Shown piece by piece: positions 9,185 to 17,869 of a stretch of DNA of 64,000 nucleotides; the stretch's first letter is position 1, and every line of letters begins with the position of its first letter. The translations under genes were made by a program, and so were the position numbers. Under the pieces are notes generated by a model, which was not told where the DNA came from, searched no databases, and worked only from the letters and a program-made list of their open reading frames with translations. The stretch lies in contig NZ_JAGMUO010000065.1 in NCBI RefSeq assembly GCF_019049325.1, forward strand, positions 682,001-746,000. Reading direction: 5' to 3'. The DNA is from Streptomyces sp. AC512_CC834 (lineage in GTDB: Bacteria > Actinomycetota > Actinomycetes > Streptomycetales > Streptomycetaceae).

Positions 9185-9400
9185 TCAGCTCCGCTCCGAA
9201 GTCTCTTCGCCGAGTCTCGCCGTTGAGGCGCGTACCACGAGTTCGGTGGCGAGCTCACGGTGGTCAGTGGCGCCGGGCAACCCGGTCTCGTAAGTGGGTC
9301 GGTCCGCCCAGATGGGCGACGCGGCGGTGGCCCAGGGAGAGCAGGTGCTCGGTCGCCGACGTGGCTGTAGAGAACACCCCCGAGATCTTCGTCTGAAACG
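9185..9400 (-). pseudogene. decayed LacI-family regulator remnant
   Basis: On the minus strand, ATSATEHLLSLGHRRVAHLG is a clear block from the effector-binding domain of LacI-type repressors. Another frame shortly downstream gives the usual C-terminal end (ELATELVVRAST), then a stop. The two blocks are about 100 residues apart in intact proteins but nearly adjacent here, and they are in different frames, so the gene has an internal deletion or frameshift. The DNA-binding domain is missing. It cannot encode a working repressor. Confidence 0.75.
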
Positions 9401-9420
9401 ATCCGGCCCTTTCCGTCACC

Positions 9421-9498
9421 GCGAGAGTCGACGCCCTGATCGACGCGATGCCCCTTCAGGAGAAGACCGCCCAGTTGTACGGAGTGCGGGTCGGCGCC
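9421..9498 (+). pseudogene. N-terminal stub of a GH3 beta-glucosidase
   Basis: The plus-strand reading ARVDALIDAMPLQEKTAQLY, then GVRVG, matches the very start of family 3 glycoside hydrolases (the RVdaLLarMTLeEKvaQL block). It ends abruptly before the stop codon of the next minus-strand gene at 9521, and no more of the enzyme is present. Its divergent placement to the LacI remnant reproduces the common beta-glucoside regulator/hydrolase pair, so both are probably leftovers of one lost operon. Confidence 0.7.
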
Positions 9499-9520
9499 TG
9501 TGTGTCACGGTCCCGGCCGG

Positions 9521-10708
9521 TCACAGCACGCCGCGCCGAGCGAGGCTGCGCATGAGCGCTCGTACGCCGAACGTCCACGGCGCGGCCTGCTCGCTGGGGA
9601 CGACGGTGTTGACCAGGGCGCCGAGTCGCGGGCTGGAGATCCGCACGACGTCGCCGTAGGCGTGGGTGAAGCCCGCACCGGGAGTCCGCCGGTCCTCGGT
9701 GGGGGCGAACAGTGTTCCGGTGAACAACACGAAGCCGTCGGGGTATTGATGGTGCCGACCGTGGATGGCGGCCACCAGGTCCAGAACGTCGCGGCTGATC
9801 TCGCGCATGGAACTGCTGCCGTGCAGTACGTAGCCGTCCGTGCCGTCGATCCGCAGCTCGATGTCGAGCCCGCGTACGGTGTCGAGGTCGAAGCCGTCGT
9901 CGAACAGGCGGATGAACGGGCCGATCGCGCATGAGGCGTTGTTGTCCTTCGCACGGGACAGCAGCAGGGCGCTGCGTCCCTCGATGTCGCGGAGGTTGAC
10001 GTCGTTGCCGAGCGTCGCGCCGCGTACCCTGCCGCGCGAGTCCACGACGAGGACGATCTCGGGCTCAGGGTTGTTCCACACCGAGGCGCCGAGCACTCCG
10101 ATGTCGGCCCCGGTACCGACCGCGGACAGGACCGGGGCCTTGGTGAAGACTTCCGGGTCCGGCCCGATCCCGACCTCCAGGTACTGCGACCACAGCCCTT
10201 CGGAGACGAGCAGTTCCCTGGCCCTGTCGGCTTCCGGTGATCCGGGACGGATGCCGTCGAGCGTGCCGCCCACCGCCTGCCCGACGCGGGCACGCACGCG
10301 CGCGGCCTGCGCCGGATCGCCGCCCGTGCGCTCCTCGATGACGCGTTCCAGCAGACTCCGGGCGAAGGTGACGCCCGCGGCCTTGATCACCTGCAGGTCG
10401 ACTGGGGCGAGCAGATGGGGAACGTCTCGGCGGCCCGTCGGTGCCTCGAGCAGTTCGTCCAGGCGCCAGACATGACCTCCGTCGGCCTCGCGGACGACCG
10501 TCGCGGCGTCGTCGCGTTCCATGAGGTCACAGACGGTGGGTGCGACGGCCGTCAGGTCGACGACGTGCTCTCCGCGGACCGCGGCCACACACGGTCCGTC
10601 CCCTCGCGGGTTGTGGACGCGCGCGACGAGGGCGGCTCGGTCGGCGTCCGCCGGCAGGACGGAGCCGGTGGTGAGGATCGGACGAGGGCACGGTGCCTGC
10701 GATGCCAC
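9521..10708 (-). CDS. FAH-fold hydratase/dehydratase, XylX-like
   Basis: 395 aa protein of the fumarylacetoacetate hydrolase superfamily, long form. Metal-ligand region: NPEPEIVLV and GNDVNLRDIEG in the second half. The length and N-terminal region resemble 2-keto-3-deoxy-sugar-acid dehydratases (XylX of Caulobacter and relatives), which turn a 2-keto-3-deoxy pentonate into a ketoglutarate semialdehyde. The GTG start at 10708 has GGGAGAG upstream. It lies 47 bp behind a sugar-acid dehydratase, the expected preceding enzyme. No semialdehyde dehydrogenase or sugar dehydrogenase is visible here. The pentonate route is inferred from family and context. Confidence 0.78.
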   Translation of the reverse strand: MASQAPCPRPILTTGSVLPADADRAALVARVHNPRGDGPCVAAVRGEHVVDLTAVAPTVCDLMERDDAATVVREADGGHVWRLDELLEAPTGRRDVPHLLAPVDLQVIKAAGVTFARSLLERVIEERTGGDPAQAARVRARVGQAVGGTLDGIRPGSPEADRARELLVSEGLWSQYLEVGIGPDPEVFTKAPVLSAVGTGADIGVLGASVWNNPEPEIVLVVDSRGRVRGATLGNDVNLRDIEGRSALLLSRAKDNNASCAIGPFIRLFDDGFDLDTVRGLDIELRIDGTDGYVLHGSSSMREISRDVLDLVAAIHGRHHQYPDGFVLFTGTLFAPTEDRRTPGAGFTHAYGDVVRISSPRLGALVNTVVPSEQAAPWTFGVRALMRSLARRGVL

Positions 10709-10755
10709 GATCGTTGCTCTCCCGGATTCGAGGGGTGCGGTCGCCCGGTGCGGGC

Positions 10756-12492
10756 TCAGTGGGAGTCGCGGGGGACCTCGTGTCCACGGCTTCCGCGCAG
10801 GAATCCGAAGTCGGCGCCCTGGTCGGCCTGTTCCACATTCTGCGTGTAGAGCCAGGTGTAGCCGCCGGTGTACCGCTCGGCGGGTGCCTTCCATGCCTGC
10901 CGGCGTCGCGTCAGCTCGGCGTCGTCCACGTCCATGGTCAGGGTGCGGTTCGGGACGTCGAGGACGACGGGGTCCCCGTCGCGCACCAGGGCGAGAGGTC
11001 CGCCGACCGCGGCCTCGGGCGCCGCGTGCAGGACCACCGTCCCGTACCCGGTCCCACTCATCCGGCCGTCGCAGACGCGCACCATGTCCTTGACGCCGGC
11101 CTTCAGCAGCTTGGCGGGCAGCGGGACGTTGGAGACCTCGGGCATGCCGGGGTAGCCCTTGGGGCCGGCGTTGCGGATGACGATGACGGTGTTCTCGTCG
11201 ATGTCGAGTTCCGGGTCGTCGGCCACCTCGTGATACGCCTCGGGGGAGTCGAAGACGCGCGCGGGGCCGCGGTGGGTGAGCAGGTGCGGTGACGCGGCGG
11301 ACTGCTTGATCACGGCGCCGTCGGGGCACAGGTTGCCGCGGAGGACGGCGATGCCGGTGCCGGCCGGCTGGAAGGGGGCGTCGAGGCGGGTGATGACGTC
11401 GGAGTCGACGCGTTCGGCGTGCGCGGTGTTCTCGGCGACGGTGCGTCCGGTGACCGTGAGCTGTTCGCCGTGCAGCAGCTCGCCGCCGAGCAGCTCGGCA
11501 AGGACGGCGGGCAGGCCACCCGCGTAGCAGAAGTCCTCCATGAGGTATGTGCCGCTGGGCATCAGGTTGACCAGGGTCGGCACCGTGCGGACCAGGTCGT
11601 CGAAGTCCTGCAGCCGCAACTCGACGCCGACGCGTCCGGCGATGGCGGTGAGGTGGATGACGGCGTTCGTGGAGCCGCCGATGGCCGCGTTGACGCGGAC
11701 GGCGTTCTCGAACGCCGCCCGGGTCAGGATCTGCGAGGGCCGCAGCTCCTCCTCCACCATCCCTACGATGCGCTGCCCCGCCGCCTGCGCGGTTTCCATC
11801 CGCCGGGAGTCGACCGCGGGCCAGGCCGCCGAGCCCGGCAACTGCATACCGAGCGCCTCGGCCATGCAGGCCATCGTCGAGGCGGTCCCCATCGTCATGC
11901 AGTGCCCGTGGGAACGGGCCATACACCCTTCCGCGAAGAAGCACTCCTCCTCGGTCATCCGGCCGGTCTTCAGGTCCTCCTCGAACTTCCACACGTGGGT
12001 GCCGGATCCCACGTCCCGGCCCCGGTACTTGCCGTTGAGCATCGGCCCGCCGGTGACCATGACGGCGGGCAGGTCGACGCTGGCGGCGCCCATGAGCATG
12101 GCAGGGGTCGTCTTGTCGCAGCCGGACAGCAGCACGACACCGTCGAGCGGATTGGCCCGGATCAGCTCCTCGACCTCCATGGCCATGAGGTTGCGGTACA
12201 GCATGGCGGTGGGGCGCATCAGGGTCTCGCCGGTGGCCATGGTGGGAAACGCGAGCGGTAGGCCGCCCGCCTGCCACACGCCGCGCTTGACGGCTTCGGC
12301 GACGTGTGTCAGATGGGCGTTGCACGGGGCGAGTTCGGAGGCACTGGTCGCGATGCCGATGACGGGACGCCCGTCGAACACCTCGTGCCCGAATCCCTGG
12401 TTGCGCATCCAGGAGCGGTACACCATCCCGCTGCGGCCCTGTGCGCCGAACCATTCCTGGCTGCGGCGGCTCGCCTTCCGACCGTCGGTCAT
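10756..12492 (-). CDS. IlvD/Edd family sugar-acid dehydratase
   Basis: 578 aa Fe-S dehydratase of the dihydroxy-acid/6-phosphogluconate dehydratase family. Three cysteines fit the cluster ligands of the family: Cys57 (APCNAH), Cys125 (SGCDKT) and Cys198 (GHCMTM). Sequence and pairing with a FAH-fold dehydratase favour an aldonate dehydratase (arabinonate or xylonate type) over the biosynthetic IlvD. The ATG is preceded by GGGAGTG. It is divergent from the FadR-type regulator across 104 bp containing a palindrome and is probably the first gene of the operon under that regulator. The substrate is not determined. Confidence 0.85.
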   Translation of the reverse strand: MTDGRKASRRSQEWFGAQGRSGMVYRSWMRNQGFGHEVFDGRPVIGIATSASELAPCNAHLTHVAEAVKRGVWQAGGLPLAFPTMATGETLMRPTAMLYRNLMAMEVEELIRANPLDGVVLLSGCDKTTPAMLMGAASVDLPAVMVTGGPMLNGKYRGRDVGSGTHVWKFEEDLKTGRMTEEECFFAEGCMARSHGHCMTMGTASTMACMAEALGMQLPGSAAWPAVDSRRMETAQAAGQRIVGMVEEELRPSQILTRAAFENAVRVNAAIGGSTNAVIHLTAIAGRVGVELRLQDFDDLVRTVPTLVNLMPSGTYLMEDFCYAGGLPAVLAELLGGELLHGEQLTVTGRTVAENTAHAERVDSDVITRLDAPFQPAGTGIAVLRGNLCPDGAVIKQSAASPHLLTHRGPARVFDSPEAYHEVADDPELDIDENTVIVIRNAGPKGYPGMPEVSNVPLPAKLLKAGVKDMVRVCDGRMSGTGYGTVVLHAAPEAAVGGPLALVRDGDPVVLDVPNRTLTMDVDDAELTRRRQAWKAPAERYTGGYTWLYTQNVEQADQGADFGFLRGSRGHEVPRDSH

Positions 12493-12575
12493 GCGCTCAC
12501 TCCCGTGGCTCTGGCGTCGTCCGCTTCGCGGTGGGCGTTGTCGGGTGAGACCCCGCAGGCCGCACCCTGTGACAC

Positions 12576-12590
12576 AATCATTAAATGATT
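12576..12590. promoter_or_regulatory. perfect palindrome AATCATTAAATGATT, candidate FadR-type operator
   Basis: A 15-bp perfect inverted repeat (AATCATT, central A, AATGATT) stands out as AT-rich sequence in a GC-rich background. It lies 6 bp upstream of the regulator start codon and within the 104-bp region shared with the divergent dehydratase. Position and symmetry suit a dimeric GntR/FadR-type regulator controlling both genes. Binding is inferred. Confidence 0.65.
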
Positions 12591-12596
12591 CGATGA

Positions 12597-13355
12597 ATGG
12601 CGTCCAGGGGGCGAGCAGAGATCGTGGTGCACTTCCCGACCACGCACCAGCGCGTGGTCGACGAGCTCGGGCGACGCATCGTGGGTGGCGCGTGGGAGCC
12701 GGGGGATCCGTTGCCGGTCGAGGACGCGCTCGCGGCGGAGATCGGCGTCAGCCGGGGGGTGTTGCGGGAGGCGGTCAAGGCACTGGTGGCCAAGGGAATG
12801 CTGCGCGTACGCCCGCGCACCGGCACGCGCGTGGTGCCTCCGGAGGACTGGAACCACCTGGACCGCGACGTACTGCGCTGGAAACAGGCCGGGGACGCCC
12901 CGGCACTGCTGCGCGACACGGGTGAACTGCGCCGGATCGTCGAGCCCGAGGCGGCCCGGCTCGCCGCCGACCGGGCCGGGCCCGACGACGTACGAGCCCT
13001 GTACGCGGCCCTGGCGGCCATGGAGGCCGCGGCGGCGGAACCCGGCCGCAGCGGCTACGTCGAGGCCGACACCGCCTTCCACCGGGCCCTGCTCGACGCA
13101 AGCGGAAACCGTCTCCTCGGCTCACTGGGCCGCGCCGTCGACATCGCGCTGGAACACAGCTTCCTCGTCAGCACCCAGACCCCGGGCGCGGTGGAAGCCT
13201 CACTGCCGGGTCACCGCGCCGTCGTGCAGGCCGTCGAGGCCCGCGACCCCGCGGCCGCGGCGGCCGCCGTACTGGCCGTCATCGAAGCCGCCGAGGAAGA
13301 GATCGCCCGGTCACCCGGAATGCCGAGCGATGCCGTACGACCTGTCCGGCCGTGA
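12597..13355 (+). CDS. FadR-subfamily GntR transcriptional regulator
   Basis: 252 aa regulator: a GntR winged helix at residues about 15-80 (LPVEDALAAEIGVSRGVLRE), then an all-helical FCD effector domain with the metal/effector residues typical of the group (DTAFHRALLDASGN near 160 and a later GHRAVVQAVEARD). Such proteins respond to sugar acids or other small carboxylates. The ATG at 12597 is chosen; an in-frame GTG at 12624 is possible. It is divergent from the IlvD/Edd and FAH genes and probably represses them and itself through the adjacent palindrome. Confidence 0.88.
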   Translation: MASRGRAEIVVHFPTTHQRVVDELGRRIVGGAWEPGDPLPVEDALAAEIGVSRGVLREAVKALVAKGMLRVRPRTGTRVVPPEDWNHLDRDVLRWKQAGDAPALLRDTGELRRIVEPEAARLAADRAGPDDVRALYAALAAMEAAAAEPGRSGYVEADTAFHRALLDASGNRLLGSLGRAVDIALEHSFLVSTQTPGAVEASLPGHRAVVQAVEARDPAAAAAAVLAVIEAAEEEIARSPGMPSDAVRPVRP

Positions 13356-13431
13356 CCAGGCCTGGGCAGCGGCGTCCCGAGGGCGACCGGATACAGTGCG
13401 CGCGAGGGCAGCCTGGTCCGGGAGGGGAAGC

Positions 13432-14646
13432 GTGACCGACATCAGCAACAACCGACCCGACGAAGGCGAAGCGCGAGCACCGCGGCCGAGTCGACTGCAT
13501 CGCCTGATGCGCTTCATCCCCCTGATCGCCCCCGTCCTGCTGTGGGCCGTGCCCTGCTGGGTGCTGCTGCACGCCGGGCAGCACTGGCCGCTGCCCGTGA
13601 CGTTGGCCGGCACCGCAGTGTTCGCCCTCGGCCTCGTCGGTATGCCGCTCGCGATGGTGCGCGGTCACGGCCGACGCCAGCAGGACCGGGCGGCGATCAT
13701 CGGTGACACCCTGCTGGGCACCGGCTGGGTTCTGTTCACCTGGTCCGCCCTGCTCGGCGTCCTCTTGCGGCTCGCCCTGACCGTGGCCGGCGTCGGCGAG
13801 GGCCAGGACCGGGCCCGAATCGTCACCTGGGCCGTCCTCGGCACAGCCGCCGTACTGCTCGCCTGGGGGTACGCGGAGGCCCGCCGCGTGCCACGCGTAC
13901 GGCGACTCGACGTGCAACTCCCACGACTGGGTGCCGGGCTGGACGGCCTCCGCGTCGTTCTCGTCACCGACACCCATTACGGCCCGCTGGATCGCGCTCG
14001 CTGGTCGGCGCGGGTGTGCGAGACGGTGAACACCTTGGAGGCCGACCTGGTCTGCCACGCCGGCGACATCGCGGACGGCACGGCCGAGCGTCGCCGCGCG
14101 CAGGCCACCCCCCTCGGGGCCGTGCGGGCGACCCGTGCCCGTGTGTACGTCACCGGCAACCACGAGTACTACAGCGAGGCCCAGGGCTGGGTCGACCTGA
14201 TGGACGAGCTGGGCTGGGAGCCGCTGCGCAACCGCCATGTGCTGCTCGAGCGCGGCGGCGACACCCTCGTGGTCGCCGGCGTGGACGACGTCACCGCCGA
14301 GTCCTCCGGCCTGCCGGGCCACCGCGCCCACCTCGCCGGAGCCCTGCACGGCGCCGACCCCGACCTGCCCGTCCTGCTCCTGGCACACCAGCCCAAGTTC
14401 GTCGACCGGGCGGCAGCCGCCGGCATCGACCTCCAGCTCTCCGGCCACACCCACGGCGGCCAGATCTGGCCCTTCCACCACCTGGTCCGCCTCGACCAGC
14501 CCGCCCTCGCCGGTCTCAGCCACCACGGCATCCGCACCCTCCTCTACACCAGCCGTGGCACCGGCTTCTGGGGCCCTCCGTTCCGCGTCTTCGCGCCCAG
14601 CGAGATCACCCTGCTCGTACTCCGCTCGCCGCACCCGCCGTGTTGA
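13432..14646 (+). CDS. membrane-anchored metallophosphoesterase
   Basis: 404 aa protein with about four hydrophobic segments in residues 30-160, then a calcineurin-like phosphoesterase domain. The dimetal motifs occur in order: LVTDTHYG, HAGDIAD, GNHEYY, LAHQPKF and SGHTHGGQIWP. The GTG start has GGAGGGGAAG just upstream. Related YkuE-type proteins cleave lipid pyrophosphates such as UDP-diacylglucosamine analogues; the substrate here is unknown. It ends just before the next gene. It has no clear link to the sugar-acid genes beside it. Confidence 0.88.
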   Translation: MTDISNNRPDEGEARAPRPSRLHRLMRFIPLIAPVLLWAVPCWVLLHAGQHWPLPVTLAGTAVFALGLVGMPLAMVRGHGRRQQDRAAIIGDTLLGTGWVLFTWSALLGVLLRLALTVAGVGEGQDRARIVTWAVLGTAAVLLAWGYAEARRVPRVRRLDVQLPRLGAGLDGLRVVLVTDTHYGPLDRARWSARVCETVNTLEADLVCHAGDIADGTAERRRAQATPLGAVRATRARVYVTGNHEYYSEAQGWVDLMDELGWEPLRNRHVLLERGGDTLVVAGVDDVTAESSGLPGHRAHLAGALHGADPDLPVLLLAHQPKFVDRAAAAGIDLQLSGHTHGGQIWPFHHLVRLDQPALAGLSHHGIRTLLYTSRGTGFWGPPFRVFAPSEITLLVLRSPHPPC

Positions 14647-14683
14647 GACAGGCACCTGGAGCACGTATGGAAAAGTGTGGCCC

Positions 14684-15475
14684 GTGGCTGCGAGATTGCG
14701 AGTGACAACCGTAAACGCAGGGCCCTTCACGATGCCGAAGGAAGGCCTCCTGTACGGGGCGAGCGGCATGATCACTGTGCCTTCGACAGTGGCCGTCATC
14801 GAGCACGCCGTGCACGGGCTGATCCTCTTCGATACGGGTATCAACCATCGTGTGGCTGACCCGGAGACCGCGGACCGTTACTGGGGCGCCGGGCTTCGGG
14901 CGGCGTACGGCGCTCAGGGATTCACCCGGGAGCATGCCATCGACGCGCAGTTGGATCGCCTCGGACACCGCCTGTCCGACGTCAAGTACGTGATCTACTC
15001 CCACCTCCATCTCGACCACGCCGGCGGGATGAGCTACTTCCCGGATGCCGTGCACGTGGTCCAGCACGACGAACTGCGTCACGCCTGGTGGCCGGACCGC
15101 TGGACGGCCCGGGGCTACGCGTTCAACGACTACCGGGACACACGGTCCTACAACTTCCTCGAACTGGCCGGAGACACCGACCTGTTCCTGGACGGCACCC
15201 TGACCGTGGTCCGCACGGCAGGCCATACGCCCGGCCACCAGGGAATCATCCTCGACCTCGACCACCAGGAACGAATCGCCTTCATGGGCGACGCCGCCCA
15301 CCTGCAAGAAGGACTGGACGGAAACGTGCCGATGGTCAGCGACTGGAACGTCCAGGAGAAGCTGCTCACCTACGGTCGACTCCGCGCGCTGGGCCGGGCA
15401 GGTGTCCGGACGTTCCTTTCCCACGATCCCAGCCACTTCGCCGCCCTGCCGCACGACGGCGTCCTCTGGGACTGA
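14684..15475 (+). CDS. metallo-beta-lactamase fold hydrolase, N-acyl homoserine lactonase-like
   Basis: About 263 aa. The zinc motif HLHLDHAGG is followed by further ligands (TAGHTPGHQG, MGDAAH and a late SHDPSHF), which is the AiiA-type lactonase layout. It may open a lactone ring, possibly of sugar lactones or acyl homoserine lactones; the substrate is unproven. The start is uncertain: GTG at 14684 is chosen, with GTG at 14675 and downstream TTG or GTG codons as alternatives. A lactonase would fit an aldonate pathway, since lactones precede sugar acids, but the family is broad. Confidence 0.8.
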   Translation: MAARLRVTTVNAGPFTMPKEGLLYGASGMITVPSTVAVIEHAVHGLILFDTGINHRVADPETADRYWGAGLRAAYGAQGFTREHAIDAQLDRLGHRLSDVKYVIYSHLHLDHAGGMSYFPDAVHVVQHDELRHAWWPDRWTARGYAFNDYRDTRSYNFLELAGDTDLFLDGTLTVVRTAGHTPGHQGIILDLDHQERIAFMGDAAHLQEGLDGNVPMVSDWNVQEKLLTYGRLRALGRAGVRTFLSHDPSHFAALPHDGVLWD

Positions 15476-15480
15476 TCGGC

Positions 15481-15520
15481 CACACCCATGGTGTGACTCC
15501 GGTTCTCTCCGACCGAGAGA
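15481..15520 (+). terminator. two small hairpins after the lactonase-like gene
   Basis: Five bases after the stop is CACACC-CAT-GGTGTG (15481-15495), followed by a second inverted repeat, TCTCTC/GAGAGA, at 15504-15520. Neither has a T-run, so this is at best a weak or structure-only terminator. Confidence 0.35.
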
Positions 15521-16286
15521 TCACAGCCACCGGGGTGACCCCGCACGCGTCGGCCGGAACACAACGCACGACCTCGTGGTTGAGCCGTGAACCGTGCGAC
15601 GCGACCCGTTCCGTTTCGGCCCGAGGGCCGGACCGCCACCCTCTCGGGGTGACGCAGCAGCCCTAGTCCGAAGCGCGGCGGCCCGCGAGCGGCGGTCCCA
15701 AGCCCGCCGCTCGCAACCGGGTCGCCGTGGCGACCGCGGTCCCGGCGGAGAACGTCCACCTCGTCGAGCGGGCGGCGCGGGAGGGCGCGGACCTGGCCGC
15801 AGTCCTCGGTGTCCTGACCTGGCATCTGACGGAGTCGGCGGCCTTCATCAGTCTGCTGCACGCAGACGGGGCGGGCAGCGGTTCCGCGCCCCCCGGGTAC
15901 GCCTTGGCGCCGTCCCGGCGGGTCGAGCGGGCGTTGCGCGGACAGACGAAGACGACCAGGAGCCGGTGAAGACCACCGTCTGACCACTCACACGGCCCGG
16001 CTCCTGAGGCGGCCCGCGCTCTCGGCGTCCTGGTCGGCGACGGCGAGCAGGCTTCGACAATCAAGGTTAAGTATGACTTTTAAATAACGAGCCCTTGAAT
16101 ACGTCGTACATATGGGTTTGAGTGTGCAGCGGCACCGAGGCCGACGACGACAGAGAGGGGCAAGGATGTCCGCTCCCACGTGGTGGACGTCGCGGATGCC
16201 CCGCATGTCCCGCTCAACTCGCCACGCAGTCGTTCCGGGCCGCACCCGGATGCGGAACCATCTGGAGAATTCAATGGAGTGTTCTC
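15521..16286. other. about 770 bp with no confident gene; AT-rich promoter-like stretch near its right end
   Basis: No recognisable protein was found on either strand. A small plus-strand frame at 15727-15969 (80 codons, starting MATAVPAENVHLVERAA) has a partly protein-like composition, but no family was recognised and it has no good ribosome site. From about 16060 to 16110 the sequence becomes markedly AT-rich (TTTTAAATAA, TTGAATACG), which suits the promoter of the downstream permease. The permease leader from 16111 to 16286 shows no convincing upstream start. Confidence 0.5.
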
Positions 16287-17711
16287 ATGGAAGCAATTGA
16301 GCCGGCGTACAGCACGACGGTGATGCTGCTGATCGCAGCGGGCGCCGTCGCCCTTCTCCTGTTCCTGATCATGAAGGTGAAGCTGCACGCCTTCGTGTCC
16401 CTGGTCGCCGTGAGCGTGCTGACGGCCATCGCCGTCGGCTTCCCGCTCGCCGATGTCCCCGACGCCCTGATGTTCGGCTTCGCCGACACGATCGGATCGG
16501 TCGCGCTGCTCGTCGCCTTCGGCGTGATGCTGGGCCGGCTGTTGGAGGTCACCGGCGGCGCCCAGGTGCTCGCCGACAGCCTGATCAGCCGGTTCGGCGA
16601 GAAGAGAGCCCCGCTCGCGCTGGGTGTCGCCGCCCTGCTGTTCGGCTTCCCGATCTTCTTCGACGCGGGTCTTGTCGTCTTCCTGCCGATCATCCTGACC
16701 GTCGCCCGCCGCTTCGGCGGCTCGCTCCTCCTGTACGCCCTGCCGGCCGCCGGCGCCTTCGCCGCGATGCACGCGATGACCCCGCCGCACCCCGGCCCGG
16801 TCGCCGCCGCCGAGGTACTCGGCGGCAACATCGGCGTCACGATGCTGGTCGGCATCCCGATCGGCGTGCTCGCCTGGTACGTCGGCGTCATGCTGGTCTC
16901 CCGCTTCATCGGCGCCCGCGTCTTCGTATCCGTACCGGACGTCATCTTCGGCGAGGTGAAGGACAGCCACGGCAAGAGCGCCGGGGACGCCGAGTCGGGA
17001 AGCAGCGAGAGCTCGCCCGCCCACCGTCCACCGTCGTTCGGCACCGTCCTCCTGCTGCTCCTCGTGCCGCTCGTCCTGATCTCGTTCGACACCGTCCTGG
17101 ACACCCTCGTCACGGCCGGAGCGCTCGACGAGGGTCAGGGCTGGGCCAACTTCCTGGGCCTCCTCGGCAACACGCCGGTGGCGCTCATGATCACCGTGCT
17201 TCTCTCGATCGCCGTCCTCGGACGCTCCCTGGGCTCGATGAAGCAGGTCACCAAGACCCTCGACGAATCGCTCGGCCCGATCTGCTCGATCATCCTGATC
17301 ACCGGCGCGGGCGGAATGTTCGGCGGCGTCCTGGAACTGAGCGGCATCGGCGCCGCGCTGAGCGGATCGCTCTCCGACCTCGGCATCTCGCTGATCTTCC
17401 AGGCGTTCATCATCGCCACCCTGCTGCGTGTCGCCCAGGGTTCGGCGACGGTCGCTCTGACCACCGCCTCCGGTCTGATCGCCGCCGCGGTCGCCGACGC
17501 CAACCTGGGTGACTTCCAGATCGCCCTGCTGGTCGTCGCCATCGCGGCGGGTGCCACGGTGCTGTCGCACGTCAACGACTCGGGCTTCTGGCTGGTCAGC
17601 CGCTTCTTCGGGATGGACGAGAAGACCACCCTGAAGACGTGGACCGTGGTGGAGACGACCCTCGGACTCTCGGCCTTCGCGGTCGCCGCCGCTCTGTGGG
17701 CGGTCGTTTGA
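16287..17711 (+). CDS. GntP family gluconate/sugar-acid:H+ symporter
   Basis: 474 aa polytopic membrane protein with about 12 hydrophobic segments. It carries GntP family landmarks: the early long hydrophobic hairpin, FGFPIFFDAG and HAMTPPHPGPVAA in the centre, and LSHVNDSGFW towards the end. It imports gluconate-like sugar acids. The ATG at 16287 has GGAG 7 bp upstream. It stands alone under an AT-rich promoter but lies 3 kb from the FadR-type regulator and aldonate dehydratase genes, so it could be the importer for that pathway. Confidence 0.92.
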   Translation: MEAIEPAYSTTVMLLIAAGAVALLLFLIMKVKLHAFVSLVAVSVLTAIAVGFPLADVPDALMFGFADTIGSVALLVAFGVMLGRLLEVTGGAQVLADSLISRFGEKRAPLALGVAALLFGFPIFFDAGLVVFLPIILTVARRFGGSLLLYALPAAGAFAAMHAMTPPHPGPVAAAEVLGGNIGVTMLVGIPIGVLAWYVGVMLVSRFIGARVFVSVPDVIFGEVKDSHGKSAGDAESGSSESSPAHRPPSFGTVLLLLLVPLVLISFDTVLDTLVTAGALDEGQGWANFLGLLGNTPVALMITVLLSIAVLGRSLGSMKQVTKTLDESLGPICSIILITGAGGMFGGVLELSGIGAALSGSLSDLGISLIFQAFIIATLLRVAQGSATVALTTASGLIAAAVADANLGDFQIALLVVAIAAGATVLSHVNDSGFWLVSRFFGMDEKTTLKTWTVVETTLGLSAFAVAAALWAVV

Positions 17712-17869
17712 CCCGCCCCGCGTTACCTCGGCCGCACATACGCAGGACCACGGGACCGGCGCTCCGCACCACACGGGGAGCACCGGTCCCTTGGCGCGCG
17801 ACGCGAGCCGGGCATGTCGTCACTACTCGAAGAACTTGGTGTTGCCCCACCAGCTGAACGTCCCGGGGA

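Noticed and set aside
9088..9258. N-terminal extension of the PAP2 phosphatase by an in-frame upstream start
   Set aside because: The added residues are polar and proline-rich, unlike a membrane protein start, and overlap the LacI remnant; the start at 9087 or 9060 is more sensible.
13279..14844. Minus-strand open frame of 521 codons opposite the metallophosphoesterase
   Set aside because: The plus strand has all dimetal phosphoesterase motifs; the reverse frame has none.
15727..15969. Possible 80-aa protein between the lactonase-like gene and the permease
   Set aside because: No convincing ribosome site, no recognised family, and the surrounding frames look similar by chance; described only in the gap entry.
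16080..17783. Minus-strand open frame of 567 codons opposite the GntP permease
   Set aside because: Composition is charged and repetitive with no motif, while the plus strand has a complete permease. It is a shadow frame.
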